DNA from: Labrys monachus
GTDB lineage: Bacteria; Pseudomonadota; Alphaproteobacteria; Rhizobiales; Labraceae
Assembly (NCBI RefSeq): GCF_030814655.1
Contig: NZ_JAUSVK010000001.1
Span: 62,001-126,000 of the forward strand
Reading direction: 5' to 3'
Length of the DNA stretch: 64,000 nt
Shown here: piece by piece, positions 1 through 8,643 of the stretch
Position numbering within the stretch: the first letter of the stretch is position 1
Layout of the letters: each line of letters opens with the position of its first letter
Program-made: the position numbers and the translations under genes
The notes under the pieces: generated by a model
The model's database searches: none
Told to the model about the DNA's origin: nothing
The model's input: the letters and a program-made list of their open reading frames with translations, nothing else

Positions 1-2
1 CG

Positions 3-839
3 CAGATGATCAGCGCCCGCATCGTCACCGCCGACGGCACCTTCCTCGATCTCTCGCCGGAAAAGGACGGCGCGCTCTTCAAGGCCTTCCGCTCCTCGCT
101 CGGCCTGTTCGGCACCATGGTATCGCTCACGCTGCAGGCCGTGCCCTCCTACAATATCCACAAGCGGTCCTGGAACACCGATACCGAGGACTGCCTGGCG
201 GGGCTTCACCAACGCCTGCGGGACAACCGCACGTTCTGGTTCTTCTGGCTGCCGCACCCGACCTCGGCAGACCTCTTCGTGCTGCCCGACGGCCTGCCGA
301 GCACGGCCACGCGCGCCAGCGACATCTGCCACATGCGGACCTACAACGCCGTGCCTGTCGAGGATCCCGCACCGGTCCTCGGCCCAAGCGAGGAATTCGG
401 CCACAGCTCGGTCATCTTCCCCAACATCTATGAGCCGAACTTCCGCGAGATGGAATATACGGTCCCCTTCGCCGATTTCGAGGAAACGTTCGGCGAGATC
501 CGGCGTCTCTTCATCGACAAATATCCCGGTGCCGCCTTCCCGGTGGAAAGCCGGCCGGTGAAGGCGGACGATTCCCTCCTGAGCCCGTTTGCCGAGCGCG
601 ACGGCTATGCGATCGGCGTATCCGGGCCGCCGGTGCCCGCGACCTGGGAACTGCTCCGCGACGTCGATGCGATCTTCGACCGGCATGCCGGCAGGCCCCA
701 TTGGGGCAAGCATCATTTCATGACCCCCGCGCGGCTCGAACGGCTCTTTCCCCGCTACGACGCCTTCAAGAAGCTTCGCCGTGAGATCGATCCCGACGGC
801 GTCTTTCTGAACGACCATCTGCGCGGCCTCTTCGCCTGA
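3..839 (+). CDS. FAD-linked oxidase, C-terminal part (sugar-lactone/alditol oxidase type)
   Basis: The gene is cut by the left window edge; the reading frame is open from base 3 and 277 residues follow the first ATG at base 6. The tail, with HWGKHHF and then RLFPRYDAFKKLRREIDPDG, is the typical C-terminal signature of the D-arabinono-1,4-lactone oxidase / L-gulonolactone oxidase family, in which FAD is bound by an N-terminal PCMH domain that lies outside this window. The family oxidises sugar lactones or alditols with oxygen; the substrate cannot be told from this half. The segment SLGLFGTMVSLTLQAVPSY matches the end of the FAD domain. The next gene on the same strand starts 165 nt downstream, across a MITE-like repeat. 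Confidence 0.7.
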   Translation, partial: QMISARIVTADGTFLDLSPEKDGALFKAFRSSLGLFGTMVSLTLQAVPSYNIHKRSWNTDTEDCLAGLHQRLRDNRTFWFFWLPHPTSADLFVLPDGLPSTATRASDICHMRTYNAVPVEDPAPVLGPSEEFGHSSVIFPNIYEPNFREMEYTVPFADFEETFGEIRRLFIDKYPGAAFPVESRPVKADDSLLSPFAERDGYAIGVSGPPVPATWELLRDVDAIFDRHAGRPHWGKHHFMTPARLERLFPRYDAFKKLRREIDPDGVFLNDHLRGLFA

Positions 840-854
840 GCGCGGGCGACCGGG

Positions 855-965
855 CCATATGCGCTAACTTAACTTAGGCGGGCGCAACGCTCGGGTCTCC
901 CTGCCCCGCAAGGGGGAGGGAAGGCCCAAACGTCACGTTTAACAATCTAAAGTTGCGCATAGGGG
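855..965. repeat. MITE-like intergenic element, short copy
   Basis: This 111-bp segment is an inverted, internally deleted copy of the 10063-10287 element. Its left end CCATATGCGCTAACTTAAC and the reverse complement of its right end, CCCTATGCGCAACTTTAG, are imperfect terminal inverted repeats. The core shares GTTAAACGTGAC and a G-rich AGGGGGAGGG tract with the long copy. There is no coding capacity. It sits between the partial oxidase and the aldehyde dehydrogenase and could act as a terminator-like hairpin. Confidence 0.7.
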
Positions 966-1004
966 CGACCGGGCCCGACCTTCACTCCCTCAAAGGACGA
1001 CACC

Positions 1005-2480
1005 ATGACCCATCACGATCTGGGCCTGCTCAACGCTGTCAAAAAACTGATCATCGATGGCAAGCATGTCGATGCCGTCGAAGGCCGCGTCTTCGAAACG
1101 CGCAACCCTGCGACCGGCGAATTGCTGGCGACCGTCGCCGAAGGCGACGCCCGCGACATCGACCTTGCGGTGGCGGCCGCCCGCCGGGCCTTCGACGGTC
1201 CCTGGCGCAGGTTCACGCCGTTCCAGCGCCAGGAATGCATCCTGAAATTTGCCGATCTCGTCGATAGGCATTTCGAGGAGTTCAGCCTCCTCGACACCCT
1301 CGATATGGGGGCGCCGATCAGCTTCACCCGCAGCCGGCGGCAAAGGGCCGTCGGCATGCTCCGCTTCTATGCCGGCCTGTGCACGGCGATCCAGGGCCAT
1401 ACGCTGCCCAATTCGCTGCCGGGCGATGTCTTCAGCTATACGCTCAAGGAACCCATCGGCGTCGTCGGCGCGATCACGCCCTGGAACGCACCGCTGACCT
1501 CGACCATCTGGAAGATTGGGCCGGTCCTGGCCACGGGCTGCACCATGGTGCTGAAACCGGCCGAGGATGCGCCCCTGACGGCGCTGCGGCTCGGCGAGCT
1601 GGCGCTGGAGGCCGGCATTCCCGCCGGCGTCGTCAATGTCGTGCCGGGATACGGCCATACTGCCGGCGCCGCGCTCGCCGCGCATATGGATGTCGACAAG
1701 ATCGCCTTCACGGGCTCCGAGGTCACCGGCCGCAAGATCATCGAGGCGTCGAAGGGCAACATCAAGCGGCTCATGCTCGAACTCGGCGGCAAATCGCCGG
1801 ACATCGTGTTTGCGGATGCCGATCTGGAGAAGGCCGTTCCCGGAACGGCGATGGGGATTTTCGGCAATAGCGGCCAGGTCTGCAGCGCGGGGTCGCGGCT
1901 GCTGGTCGAGCGATCGATCTATGACGATTTCGTCGAGCAGGTCTCGGCTTTCGCCAGGACCCTGCGGGTCGGAAACGGCCTGGACGGCGATACCCAGATC
2001 GGGCCGGTGGTCTCTGCCAAGCAGATGGAGCGGGTCCGCGGCTATATCGATATCGGCATCGGCGAAGGCGCGGCGGTCGCCACCGGCGGCGACCGGATGA
2101 CCGAGGGCGCGCTGGCGGCCGGCCATTTCGTGCAGCCGACCGTGCTGCGGAACGTCGACTACAGGATGAGGATCGCGCAGGAGGAAATCTTCGGGCCGGT
2201 CGTCACCGCCATTCCCTTCGACACGAAGGAGGAAGCGATCCGTATCGCGAATGCAACCGTCTTCGGCCTCGGCAGCGGCGTGTGGACCCGCGACGGCGCC
2301 AAGGCGCACGGCATGGCGAAGGCCATCCGTTCGGGCACGGTATGGATCAATTGCTATGGCGCGCTGGACCCGGTCATCCCCTTCGGGGGCTACAAGATGA
2401 GCGGCTACGGGCGCGAATCCGGGGTGCAGCATGTCGACGAATATCTGCAGACCAAAGCCGTCGTCATGCAGAACGGGTGA
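1005..2480 (+). CDS. NAD(P)-dependent aldehyde dehydrogenase
   Basis: This 491-residue protein has the full length of an ALDH-superfamily enzyme, which oxidises aldehydes to acids. The catalytic set is present: Asn161 in ITPWN, Lys184 in LKPAE, the FTGSEVTG loop near 235-242, Glu259 in LELGGKSP and the nucleophile Cys293 in GQVCSAGSR. The ATG at 1005 follows AAAGGA at good spacing. It resembles the DhaS/betaine-aldehyde branch, but the substrate cannot be assigned. It is transcribed alone, with a convergent desaturase downstream. Confidence 0.92.
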   Translation: MTHHDLGLLNAVKKLIIDGKHVDAVEGRVFETRNPATGELLATVAEGDARDIDLAVAAARRAFDGPWRRFTPFQRQECILKFADLVDRHFEEFSLLDTLDMGAPISFTRSRRQRAVGMLRFYAGLCTAIQGHTLPNSLPGDVFSYTLKEPIGVVGAITPWNAPLTSTIWKIGPVLATGCTMVLKPAEDAPLTALRLGELALEAGIPAGVVNVVPGYGHTAGAALAAHMDVDKIAFTGSEVTGRKIIEASKGNIKRLMLELGGKSPDIVFADADLEKAVPGTAMGIFGNSGQVCSAGSRLLVERSIYDDFVEQVSAFARTLRVGNGLDGDTQIGPVVSAKQMERVRGYIDIGIGEGAAVATGGDRMTEGALAAGHFVQPTVLRNVDYRMRIAQEEIFGPVVTAIPFDTKEEAIRIANATVFGLGSGVWTRDGAKAHGMAKAIRSGTVWINCYGALDPVIPFGGYKMSGYGRESGVQHVDEYLQTKAVVMQNG

Positions 2481-2523
2481 TCTGCAGGCGAGGCCGGAGG
2501 GTCTGCGAGGCCGACGGCGGGGC

Positions 2524-3573
2524 TCAGGCGCCCTTGGCCGCAGGCCGGCATGAAGCGAGATCCCGAAACGAGATCAGTCGCCTGCCGCTTTCGTCCCACA
2601 GGGCGAGGGTGGCGCATCGCAGGCTCTGGAGCAGCGTCAGGCGGCCGATGCTGGCGAGCTGGGGATGATCGACCAGCACGCGGGAGAGGCGGTAGAAGGG
2701 AATGCGGCTGCACAGGTGATGGACGTGATGCACCCCGATATTTCCCGTGAACCAGGCCAGGGGCTTCGGCAGCTCGTAATGCGAGCTGCCGTGGAGCGCC
2801 GCCTCGTGGAAGCTCCACTGCTGGTCGTGCTCCCAGCGGGTATCCTCGAACTGGTGCTGGACATAGAAGAACCACACGGCGATCGAAGCGGCGATCAGCA
2901 TGACCGGGACATATAACAGAAGGAACGCCTGAACGCCGATGAGCGTGATCATCGAGGTCACCGTGCCGGCGATCGCCAGGTTGGTCCCCATCGTGCTGAG
3001 CCAGGGTTGCCAGCCGGCCCGCATCAGGCCGAACGGCACGCGATAATGCAGCAGGAAGAGATAGGGGGGAATCAGGCCGAACATCACGAAGGGATTGCGA
3101 TAGAGCCGATAGGTCAGCCGCTGAATCGGCCCCAAGGCGAGATATTCCTCCACCGTCAGGGTGGTTATGTCGCCCGAGCCGCGCTGATCGAGATTGCCGG
3201 TGCTGCCATGGTGCTGCGCATGGGTGCGGCGCCAGAAGCCGTAGGGGGTGAGCGTCAGCACGCCGATGGTCCTGCCGACCCAGTCATTGGTGGCGCGCCG
3301 CCGGAAGCAGGCCCCGTGGCCGCAATCGTGCTGAATCATGAAAAGGCGCATGAGGAAGCAGGCGGCCGGGACGGCCAGCAGGAGGCAGAGCCAATAGCTG
3401 ACCGGCAGCAGCGCCCACATCGAGGCCCATAGCGCCGCCAGCGGCACGATGGTGGCCAGCAATTCGAGGATGCTGCGCGAGGGTTTGGGATCGCGGTAGC
3501 GGGAGAGGATCTGCAGCCAGTCCCGCGCGTCCATTACCGCGGCGTTCGTCCCGGTCTCGTCAGTCGCGCGCAT
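2524..3573 (-). CDS. Membrane fatty acid desaturase
   Basis: This 349-residue protein has the three histidine boxes of integral-membrane di-iron desaturases: HDCGHG at 82-87, HAQHH at 118-122 and HHVHH at 282-286. Hydrophobic segments lie near 38-80 and 165-235. The family inserts double bonds into acyl chains at the inner membrane, using oxygen and electrons from ferredoxin or cytochrome b5-type donors. The spacing of the boxes fits a delta-12/omega-3-like or delta-9 acyl-lipid desaturase; regiospecificity cannot be read from sequence. It is monocistronic and converges on the aldehyde dehydrogenase. Confidence 0.9.
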   Translation of the reverse strand: MRATDETGTNAAVMDARDWLQILSRYRDPKPSRSILELLATIVPLAALWASMWALLPVSYWLCLLLAVPAACFLMRLFMIQHDCGHGACFRRRATNDWVGRTIGVLTLTPYGFWRRTHAQHHGSTGNLDQRGSGDITTLTVEEYLALGPIQRLTYRLYRNPFVMFGLIPPYLFLLHYRVPFGLMRAGWQPWLSTMGTNLAIAGTVTSMITLIGVQAFLLLYVPVMLIAASIAVWFFYVQHQFEDTRWEHDQQWSFHEAALHGSSHYELPKPLAWFTGNIGVHHVHHLCSRIPFYRLSRVLVDHPQLASIGRLTLLQSLRCATLALWDESGRRLISFRDLASCRPAAKGA

Positions 3574-4034
3574 TCATTCACCCCGTGGCCGGCGACAGCT
3601 CCGGCGCACGGTGCCGCAGGGCCGCAATTTGGAAGTCGAGGTCGCAAAATGTAAGCCGCCACTGCTTGATTCGAGGACGGGCAGCGAAGGTGCCGCCACC
3701 GCGTCCATTTCGTGGATTGCGTTAATTTTTCAGACCGTTGCGAAAACAGGCCATGCCTTTTCACGCAACGCATACCATAGGTTAATGTTTCAAATTTTGC
3801 GAGCACATTGCAGGGTTCCGAATTCAGGTCCGACAAAAGCCTGACGAGACGGATGGGGGGCGCTCGGCAACGCCCGTCATCCCCGGCGAGCGAAGCGAGG
3901 GGCTCCCGCGCGAAGGGGCGTATCGGCACTTTCCCTCTCCAGGCATTGCAGCCTCTCCTGCCAACAGGCCGGTCGCCGCCGGGCAGGGTTCTCCATCGAG
4001 CCGCTGGCGTCCGCCGCCAGCCGGGCACGCTCCA

Positions 4035-4048
4035 TTGATACAGATCAT
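4035..4048. promoter_or_regulatory. Near-consensus FNR/FixK-type box (TTGATACAGATCAT)
   Basis: TTGA-N6-TCAT has one mismatch to the TTGA-N6-TCAA inverted repeat bound by FNR/FixK-type Crp-family regulators. It lies about 196 nt upstream of the ion-channel start. One of a set of such sites in this window; function is inferred. Confidence 0.4.
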
Positions 4049-4091
4049 TTCTGATGGCGCGGTTCGATCGTAGGATTTTCCGAGAATGGCC

Positions 4092-4119
4092 GCCGAGCGC
4101 CGAGCGCCGAGCGCCGAGC
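4092..4119. repeat. Tandem repeat GCCGAGC x4
   Basis: Four perfect copies of the 7-bp unit GCCGAGC lie side by side upstream of the ion-channel gene. The array is non-coding if the gene starts at TTG 4245. A repeat of this kind could vary in copy number and alter promoter spacing, but that is speculation. Confidence 0.8.
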
Positions 4120-4244
4120 GGCGAGGCCAAAGGCGCGGTTCGGGCCGGAATCGCGGTGACGCTTCGAAACAAGGAGCTGGAGCAAAGCAGCACGACGCGC
4201 AAACGCGTTCCTGTGCCGGCCGCCGTCCAGCGGGAGTTGCGGCT

Positions 4245-5303
4245 TTGATCCGAAGAGCGGGATGGTTTTCCAGGGTGCGCTTCCGTCGGTCCGGAGGCTT
4301 CGGCGCATTGGCGCTGCTCGCCTTTCTGTTGCTGGCCGCCGGCGCGGGTCCGGCTTTCAGCCAGCCCGAGCCTTTCCTGTCGCGTCCGACGTCAGGCGAG
4401 ACGCCGACGAAGGTTGCAGTCGGCTTCTATCTTGCCGATATCTTCGAGATCTCGGCGCCCGACCAGACCATGCTCGCCGACGTGGTCATCCAGGCCGAGT
4501 GGGAGGACCCGCGCCTGGCGGGGCGCTGGAGCGCCGTTCACAGCGCGGCATTGGATGAAGTCTGGAACCCGAACCTGCAATTGGTCAACCAGCGGGGCGT
4601 AAGCATGCTTCTTCCCCAGCGCGTCGACGTCGACCCGTCGGGGCGTGTCCGGTGGCAGCAGCGTTGGGTCGGCCGCATTTCGGCGCGCATGGATCTGCGC
4701 GACTTTCCCCTGGACCGTCAGCTTTTCCATATTCAGGTGGTCAGTCTCGGCTACACCCCCGATGAAGTCGCCTTGGTCCTCCGAGCCGATTATCCGCAAT
4801 CGGGCCGGGCGGCCACATTATCGGTCACCGACTGGTCCATGGGGGCCGTCCGGGTCGAGGCCGCCAATTTCGAGCCGGTTCCGGGATCGCAGCCCCTCTC
4901 GGGCGCTCAATTGTCGTGGGAGGGACAGCGCCACATAGGATATTACGCAGTCCTGGTCATCTTCCCGCTGATCCTGATCGTTGTCATGGGCTCCGGTGCC
5001 CTCTGGATCGATCCGTCCATCATAGCCGCCCGCGTCAGCATAGCGATGACCACGATGCTGACGCTGATATCCTACCGTTTCTCGATCGGCAAATCCGTGC
5101 CGACCCTGACATATCTGACGCGGTTCGACTATTTCATGCTCGCGTCGACGATCATCATCTTCGCGATCATGGCCCTGGTCGCAGCCGGCGCCCATCTCGT
5201 GGGAAAAGGCAGGATCGAACTCGTCAAGCGCATCGACGGCTGGGCTTGCGTCGCATTCCCGATCGTCTTCGCGATCGTGTTCGTCCTGGCGTGGTGGGCA
5301 TGA
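4245..5303 (+). CDS. Prokaryotic pentameric ligand-gated ion channel (Cys-loop receptor homologue)
   Basis: I chose TTG 4245 (352 residues) because GGGAG lies 8 nt upstream and a signal peptide (about 1-39) follows directly; an ATG at 4086 would add a low-complexity leader from the GCCGAGC repeat. Residues 40-230 form an extracellular beta-sandwich with a DEVWNPN loop-A motif at 104-110 and a FPLDRQLFHIQVVSLGY segment at 154-170 that aligns with the Cys-loop but lacks the cysteines, as in GLIC and ELIC. Four membrane helices follow: M1 about 233-253, M2 260-280, M3 292-316, M4 329-351. M2 reads AARVSIAMTTMLTL, closer to glycine/GABA-type receptors than to GLIC, and has no Glu at the -1'/-2' filter position. 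The protein should be an inner-membrane channel gated by a periplasmic ligand or pH; ligand and ion selectivity are unknown. Confidence 0.85.
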   Translation: MIRRAGWFSRVRFRRSGGFGALALLAFLLLAAGAGPAFSQPEPFLSRPTSGETPTKVAVGFYLADIFEISAPDQTMLADVVIQAEWEDPRLAGRWSAVHSAALDEVWNPNLQLVNQRGVSMLLPQRVDVDPSGRVRWQQRWVGRISARMDLRDFPLDRQLFHIQVVSLGYTPDEVALVLRADYPQSGRAATLSVTDWSMGAVRVEAANFEPVPGSQPLSGAQLSWEGQRHIGYYAVLVIFPLILIVVMGSGALWIDPSIIAARVSIAMTTMLTLISYRFSIGKSVPTLTYLTRFDYFMLASTIIIFAIMALVAAGAHLVGKGRIELVKRIDGWACVAFPIVFAIVFVLAWWA

Positions 5304-5420
5304 TCCGGCGCAAGTCTTCGTGCGGAGAGCGCAGATCGGGCCGACTTCATGCCCGGTAGGGGGATGAGGCCTGAATTTCGACGCGGATCGCTGGAAATCG
5401 CGCTTCGAGTGGCGAGGTTC

Positions 5421-5475
5421 AGACCCTCATCCGGCGCTTCGCGCCACCTTCCCGGCTGGGAGAAGGGAAGTCGCG
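5421..5475. repeat. Dispersed intergenic repeat (REP-like)
   Basis: The segment beginning CAGACCCTCATCCGGCGC and ending near GAAGTCGCG recurs, in both orientations, at 18567-18726. It has inverted arms (GGCGC/GCGCC; CTTCCC/GGGAAG) and is non-coding. It fits the REP-like elements common between genes of GC-rich alphaproteobacteria. Confidence 0.65.
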
Positions 5476-5612
5476 TTATTTTCTAGACGCTTAGCGTTCC
5501 CCAGAGAGCCCGGCGAAGCGCCGGCCCGGGCCATCGCGCCCGTCCTCGACCCGCCCATCGGTTTCGCACAGGCGCGCCTTCGTCGTCCCGCGGACGCTCA
5601 TTCGATCAGGAC

Positions 5613-5626
5613 ATGATCTGAGTCAA
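5613..5626. promoter_or_regulatory. Degenerate FNR/FixK-type box upstream of pntAA
   Basis: ATGA-TCTGAG-TCAA has one mismatch to TTGA-N6-TCAA. It is well placed, 80 nt before the pntAA ATG, to control the transhydrogenase operon. On its own it is weak evidence. Confidence 0.3.
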
Positions 5627-5705
5627 GGCGGCTCCGCAGCGGGGCGGTAAGGTTCACGGCATGGGGGGACGACGTCGCATCACTGGCGAAAGGCGATTCC
5701 CACTC

Positions 5706-6872
5706 ATGCCCCTCAACATATCCATCCTCAAGGAAACCAGGCCGGACGAGAAACGGGTCGCCATGGCGCCATCCGTCGTGCCCCGGCTGGCACGTCTGGG
5801 CGCGACGCTCAGCCTGCAGGCCGGCGCCGGGCAAGCCGCGACCTTCGCCGATGCCGCCTATCCCGGCGTGACCATCGTCGCCGATCCGAAGGCGCTCGTC
5901 GCCGATGCCGATATCGTGCTCGGCGTGCAGCCGCCGCCGATCGAGGTCGTCCGCGCGATGAAGCCAGGCGCCGTGCTCATCTCCTTCCTCTATGCGGCGA
6001 GCGCCCCGGATCTCGTCGAGGCGCTGCGCCAGCGCCAGGTGACGGCGTTCGCGATGGAGCAGGTTCCCCGCATCAGCCGCGCCCAGGCGATGGACGCCCT
6101 GTCGAGCCAGGCGGCGCTCGCCGGCTATTACGCGCCGATGCTCGGCGCCGTGCACATGCCGCGCATCCTGCCGATGATGACGACGGCGGTCGGTTCGCTC
6201 CGGGCCGCCAAGGTCCTGGTGATGGGCCTCGGGGTCGCCGGGCTTTCGGCGCTGGCGACCGCACACCGGCTCGGCGCCATCACCGAAGGCTACGACGTGC
6301 GGCCGGAAACGAAGGAACAGGCCCAATCGCTCGGTGCGAAATTCGTCGATACCGGCGTCGATGCGCGTGGCGAGGGCGGCTATGCGCGCGAATTGACGGC
6401 GGATGAGAAGGAGCGGGTGCAGAAGGCGATCGGCCAGCACATCGCCGAAGCGGACATGATCATCACCACCGCTTCCGTGCCGGGAAAGCCGGCGCCCCGG
6501 CTCATCTCCGCCGCGCAGGTGGCCGCGATGAAGCCCGGCTCCGTCATCATCGATCTCGGCGCCGAGAGCGGCGGCAATTGCGAGGGCACGGAGCCCGGCC
6601 GGACGGTCGTCGTCGGCCCGGCCACGATCGTCGGTCCGCTCAATGTCCCCTCCGCCCTCGCCCAGCATGCAAGCGAGCTCTACGCCAAGAACATCCTCAA
6701 CCTGATCGAACTGATGGTGAAGGACGGCGCGCTCAGCCTCGACTTCACCGACGAGGTGCTGGCGAAGACCGCGGCGGTCCGAGCCGAGGCGCCGACGACC
6801 GCAACAGCCGGCGACAGCATCGAGGCCGCGAGCGCCTCCGCTGCATCGCACGCGCAGGGAGAAGTCCAATGA
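5706..6872 (+). CDS. pntAA: NAD(P) transhydrogenase subunit alpha part 1 (NAD-binding domain I)
   Basis: PntAA binds NAD(H) on the cytoplasmic side of the proton-translocating transhydrogenase, which drives NADPH formation from NADH with the proton gradient. From ATG 5706 the protein (388 residues) starts MPLNISILKETRPDEKRVA, the canonical N-terminus of the AlaDH/PNT fold. The dinucleotide-binding motif VMGLGVAGLSALATA lies in the middle, and the mobile-loop region GYDVRPETKEQAQSLGAKF follows it. The ATG 45 nt upstream is less likely because it adds an arginine-rich leader. The stop overlaps the pntAB start (ATGA), showing translational coupling. Confidence 0.95.
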   Translation: MPLNISILKETRPDEKRVAMAPSVVPRLARLGATLSLQAGAGQAATFADAAYPGVTIVADPKALVADADIVLGVQPPPIEVVRAMKPGAVLISFLYAASAPDLVEALRQRQVTAFAMEQVPRISRAQAMDALSSQAALAGYYAPMLGAVHMPRILPMMTTAVGSLRAAKVLVMGLGVAGLSALATAHRLGAITEGYDVRPETKEQAQSLGAKFVDTGVDARGEGGYARELTADEKERVQKAIGQHIAEADMIITTASVPGKPAPRLISAAQVAAMKPGSVIIDLGAESGGNCEGTEPGRTVVVGPATIVGPLNVPSALAQHASELYAKNILNLIELMVKDGALSLDFTDEVLAKTAAVRAEAPTTATAGDSIEAASASAASHAQGEVQ

Positions 6873-7174
6873 CGATCGATACGTCGATGACCTGGCTCAT
6901 CGCGCTCTACATTTTCATCCTCGCCGCCTTCACCGGCTATGAAGTGATCAGCCGGGTGCCTTCCATCCTGCATACGCCGCTGATGTCGGGCTCGAACTTC
7001 ATCCACGGCATCGTCGTGGTCGGCGCGCTGCATGCGCTGCTCAATGCCACGTCGCTGTTCGCCGAGATCATCGGTTTTCTCGGTGTCGCGCTCGGCGCCG
7101 CCAATGCCGCCGGCGGCTATGTCGTGACCGACCGCATGCTCGCCATGTTCAAGTCCAGCGGGGATAGGAAGTGA
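6869..7174 (+). CDS. pntAB: NAD(P) transhydrogenase subunit alpha part 2 (membrane part)
   Basis: This 101-residue protein forms part of membrane domain II. It has an N-terminal hydrophobic helix (WLIALYIFILAAFTGYEVI), the conserved RVPSILHTPLMSGSNFIHG segment, and two further helices. Splitting PntA into PntAA and PntAB is typical of alphaproteobacteria such as Rhodospirillum. The start ATG overlaps the pntAA stop by 4 nt and pntB begins 1 nt after its stop, so the three subunits are translationally coupled. Confidence 0.95.
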   Translation: MTIDTSMTWLIALYIFILAAFTGYEVISRVPSILHTPLMSGSNFIHGIVVVGALHALLNATSLFAEIIGFLGVALGAANAAGGYVVTDRMLAMFKSSGDRK

Positions 7175-7175
7175 C

Positions 7176-8594
7176 ATGTTCGCCCAGCACATCATGGGAC
7201 TGAGCGGCCTTGTCGCTGCCACTCTCTTCATCTTCGGCCTGAAGCGCATGTCGTCGCCGGCCACGGCGCTTTCGGGCATCGTGGTCGCCGGCATCGGCAT
7301 GGTGGTCGCGGTCGCCGCGAGTTTTCTGACGCTCGCCGACCTGCCCGATGCCGTCCGGCCTCATCTTGCGGTCAATCTGGCGCTGGCCGCCCTCGCGCTG
7401 GTGCTCGGCGGCGGCTGGGCCTGGTGGCGCGGCCGCAAGGTCGGCGTGACCGCCATGCCGCAGATGGTCGCGCTCTACAACGGCATGGGCGGCGGCGCCG
7501 CGGCGGCCGTGGCGGCGGTGGCGCTTTCGGCCGGCGGCGCGGAAAGCGCCGTCATCCTGGCCGTCACCGTCGCCGGCGCGCTCATCGGCTCGATCTCGCT
7601 GACCGGTTCGGTGATCGCCTGGGCCAAGCTTGACGGCAAGCTCGACAAGCCCTGGCGCTTCGGCACGCAGCGCATCGTCAACGGCCTCCTGTTCCTCGCG
7701 ACGGTGCTGCTCGGCATCGGCATCATCGCCTTCTTCGAGACGCCCGCCTTGCCGGTGCTCGCCGTGCTGTTCTTCGCCGGCGCGCTCGCCTTCGGCGTGA
7801 TGATGACGCTGCCGATCGGCGGCGCGGACATGCCGGTGGTGATCTCGCTCTACAATGCCTTCACCGGCCTGGCCGTCGGCCTGGAGGGCTACGCGCTCCA
7901 GAATCCGGCCCTGATGATCGCCGGCATGGTCGTCGGCTCGGCCGGCACGCTGCTGACGCTCCTGATGGCGAAGGCGATGAACCGCTCGCTCGCCAATGTG
8001 CTGTTCTCCAATTTCGGCGACGGGGCCGCATCCGCCGGCGGCGCGGAAGTCCACGGCCAGATGAAGTCGAGCGAGGCGTCGGATGCCGCCATCGGCATGC
8101 GCTACGCCGCGAGCGTCATCATCATTCCCGGCTACGGCCTTGCCGTCGCCCAGGCGCAGCAGAAGCTCTACGAATTCGTGAAGCTGCTCCAGGCGGCCGG
8201 CGTCGACGTCAAATTCGCGATCCATCCGGTCGCCGGCCGCATGCCGGGGCACATGAACGTGCTGCTCGCCGAGGCCGGCGTTCCCTACGACATCATCTTC
8301 GACATGGAGGACATCAACGATGCCTTCGCATCGACGGATGTCGCCCTCGTCATCGGCGCCAACGACGTGGTCAACCCGGCGGCCCGCACCGACAAATCCT
8401 CGCCGATCTACGGCATGCCGATCCTCAACGCCGATCAGGCCCATCAGGTCTACGTGGTCAAGCGCGGACAGGGCAAAGGCTATTCCGGCGTCGAGAACCT
8501 GCTCTTCTACGGAGAGAACTGCAGCATGGTCTATGGCGATGCCCAGGCCGTGCTGACCCAGATGGTCCAGGCCGTCAAGGATATCGGAGGCTGA
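7176..8594 (+). CDS. pntB: NAD(P) transhydrogenase subunit beta
   Basis: PntB (472 residues) supplies most of the membrane domain and the NADP(H)-binding domain III. About nine hydrophobic helices occupy residues 1-270. Domain III starts near 300 with YAASVIIIPGYGLAVAQAQQ, followed by HPVAGRMPGHMNVLLAEA and VIGANDVVNPAAR, all diagnostic of NADP binding. It completes the pntAA-pntAB-pntB operon; the enzyme links proton motive force to the NADPH pool. Confidence 0.96.
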   Translation: MFAQHIMGLSGLVAATLFIFGLKRMSSPATALSGIVVAGIGMVVAVAASFLTLADLPDAVRPHLAVNLALAALALVLGGGWAWWRGRKVGVTAMPQMVALYNGMGGGAAAAVAAVALSAGGAESAVILAVTVAGALIGSISLTGSVIAWAKLDGKLDKPWRFGTQRIVNGLLFLATVLLGIGIIAFFETPALPVLAVLFFAGALAFGVMMTLPIGGADMPVVISLYNAFTGLAVGLEGYALQNPALMIAGMVVGSAGTLLTLLMAKAMNRSLANVLFSNFGDGAASAGGAEVHGQMKSSEASDAAIGMRYAASVIIIPGYGLAVAQAQQKLYEFVKLLQAAGVDVKFAIHPVAGRMPGHMNVLLAEAGVPYDIIFDMEDINDAFASTDVALVIGANDVVNPAARTDKSSPIYGMPILNADQAHQVYVVKRGQGKGYSGVENLLFYGENCSMVYGDAQAVLTQMVQAVKDIGG

Positions 8595-8643
8595 TCCTCA
8601 TCCCCGCCGACCCGTGCCGACCCAACTGACAAAGGAGCCTGTC

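Larger units (their letters stand above)
3574..4244. other. Intergenic region between desaturase and ion-channel genes
   Basis: There is no convincing gene in this divergent region of about 670 bp. The part from 3710 to 3800 is locally AT-rich and may carry the desaturase promoter. A near-consensus FNR/FixK box lies at 4035-4048 and a GCCGAGC tandem repeat at 4092-4119. The segment near 3878-3905 (gtcatccccggcgagcgaag) looks like a dispersed repeat-type intergenic sequence. Confidence 0.5.
5304..5705. other. Intergenic region upstream of pntAA
   Basis: I see no gene here. The region holds an intergenic hairpin-type repeat (5421-5475) and a possible degenerate FNR/FixK box, ATGATCTGAGTCAA, at 5613-5626, which is 80 nt upstream of the pntAA start. 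Confidence 0.5.

Noticed and set aside
990-2432. 480-codon open frame antisense to the first aldehyde dehydrogenase
   Set aside because: Shadow frame from high GC; the product is rich in Arg, Asp, Gly and His without motif, while the plus strand has all catalytic residues.
3611-3844. 77-codon open frame between desaturase and channel
   Set aside because: No ribosome binding site, no motif, and it overlaps the likely promoter region; insufficient support.
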